A stretch of 64,000 bases of DNA from Sinosporangium siamense. GTDB taxonomy: Bacteria > Actinomycetota > Actinomycetes > Streptosporangiales > Streptosporangiaceae. Made by a program: the position numbers and the translations under genes. The stretch is taken from assembly GCF_016863435.1 (NCBI RefSeq), contig NZ_BOOW01000037.1, forward strand, positions 1 to 64,000. Direction: 5' to 3'. How positions within the stretch are numbered: position 1 is the stretch's first letter; every line of letters starts with the position of its first letter. Positions 63,449 through 64,000 of this stretch are shown piece by piece. Under the pieces are notes generated by a model, which searched no databases, had not been told where the DNA came from, and saw nothing but the letters and a program-made list of their open reading frames with translations.

Positions 63449-64000
63449 ATGGCTGATATGACGGGACGCGGCGGACGGGCAGTCACGTGGCGGTCGATCG
63501 CCGTGCTCGCCGCCACCCCCGTGCTCGTCGTGGGGCTGGCCGGCACACTCATGCCGGTCCTCGCGAGCAGTCCCGAGCCCGACAGCCTGGCCGCCGAGCT
63601 CGGCCAGAGCAAGGACAACGACCCCGAGCGCGACTCGGCCGTCCTCACCGCCCGGCCGAAGCCGGGGGCGAGCGCTGCCGCCCAGCAGCAGCCGCAGAGC
63701 CCCGCCAACTGCCGCGCCTACATCGACGCGCCCAAGCTCACCTACCGTCCGGCGCGGGTGGTGGTCAAGGCCGAGTCCAGGTGCGCCGACCGCGCCTGGC
63801 TCGAAGTCGTGGCCGTGGTCGAGAGCCAGGAGAGCACCGGCTGGCGCAACCGCGGCCGGGCGAGCGACGCGCGGCGGGCGAAGAGCATCAGCGTCGAGGC
63901 CCTGTCCGACGTGTGCGGGGGGCAGCGCAGATACTGGCGGGGGAGGAGCTTCCACAAGAGCATCGAAGCGGGTACGGAATACGTTGCCCGCCTCAGGACT
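63449..64000 (+). CDS. Secreted hypothetical protein, partial (3' end beyond the window)
   Basis: ATG 63449 follows AGGGAGA. The frame is open to the window edge, giving at least 184 residues. The N-terminus AVTWRSIAVLAATPVLVVGL then AGTLMPVLAS is a membrane anchor or signal peptide. The mature part has a Pro/Gln-rich linker and then a Cys-containing domain (NCRAYIDAPKLTYRPARVVV; ESRCADRAWLEVVAVVESQE; DVCGGQRRYWRGRSFH), suggesting an exported beta-rich domain with disulfides. No family recognised from the visible part. Confidence 0.7.
   Translation, partial: MADMTGRGGRAVTWRSIAVLAATPVLVVGLAGTLMPVLASSPEPDSLAAELGQSKDNDPERDSAVLTARPKPGASAAAQQQPQSPANCRAYIDAPKLTYRPARVVVKAESRCADRAWLEVVAVVESQESTGWRNRGRASDARRAKSISVEALSDVCGGQRRYWRGRSFHKSIEAGTEYVARLRT

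Overview
The window is high-GC actinobacterial chromosome, most likely from the Streptosporangiales (Nonomuraea/Sphaerisporangium type). That placement is inferred from the GC-rich codon use, the recR-ybaB-dnaX-SRP RNA-tRNA-Ser block, ask-asd, Spo0M, an LCP cell-wall enzyme, an AfsR-type SARP regulator and F420/PPOX enzymes. No ribosomal RNA is present to confirm it.

Layout. 1-5200 is a decayed accessory strip: a tyrosine integrase broken into pieces, a truncated transposase with an internal stop, a secreted-protein gene with lost start and nonsense codon, GntR, aminoglycoside-phosphotransferase and NUDIX fragments, and an 88-bp tandem duplication. 5201-10507 holds envelope or exported proteins (Tat-exported TPR/aspartyl-protease-like protein, DUF4239 membrane protein, LAS/M15 peptidase) and an unusual cytoplasmic periplasmic-binding-like protein. 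10528-18750 is core: asd/ask, recR and partner, ybaB, a GAF regulator, dnaX, SRP RNA and tRNA-Ser(GGA). 18863-31780 is mixed: an HTH/hydrolase pair with a palindromic operator, an HxlR/imine-reductase-like pair, a frameshifted lipoprotein, a three-gene WXG-like / EF-hand / lipoprotein operon, a zinc metallopeptidase and small secreted or zinc-finger proteins. 32030-48695 carries an amidohydrolase, a glycolipid-binding protein, SURF1, several regulators, a CooC/MinD-like ATPase, RNase HII, an aminotransferase, a large SARP regulator and a methyltransferase. 48735-52642 holds a K+ channel and an ssu-type sulfonate ABC operon ending in an Rrf2 regulator. 52853-63257 holds LCP, a biosynthetic operon, a NarL-type two-component system and Spo0M. 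A secreted protein runs off the right edge.

The most interesting locus is 54312-59625: five leftward genes, mostly joined by 4-nt overlaps, encoding an OleA-like thiolase, a family 2 glycosyltransferase, a cytochrome P450, an AMP-dependent ligase (OleC-like or acyl-CoA ligase) and an OleD-like reductase. The set resembles the head-to-head fatty-acyl condensation pathway (OleABCD) but has no OleB hydrolase, and adds a P450 and a glycosyltransferase. A beta-lactone or beta-hydroxy-acid lipid, oxidised and glycosylated, is the testable prediction. A histidine kinase/response regulator pair lies immediately upstream on the same strand, with a 16-bp palindrome between it and oleA. The second locus worth attention is the coupled WXG-like / 736-residue EF-hand protein / lipoprotein operon at 23233-26266.

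All functional calls are from reading the sequence; no database search was run.
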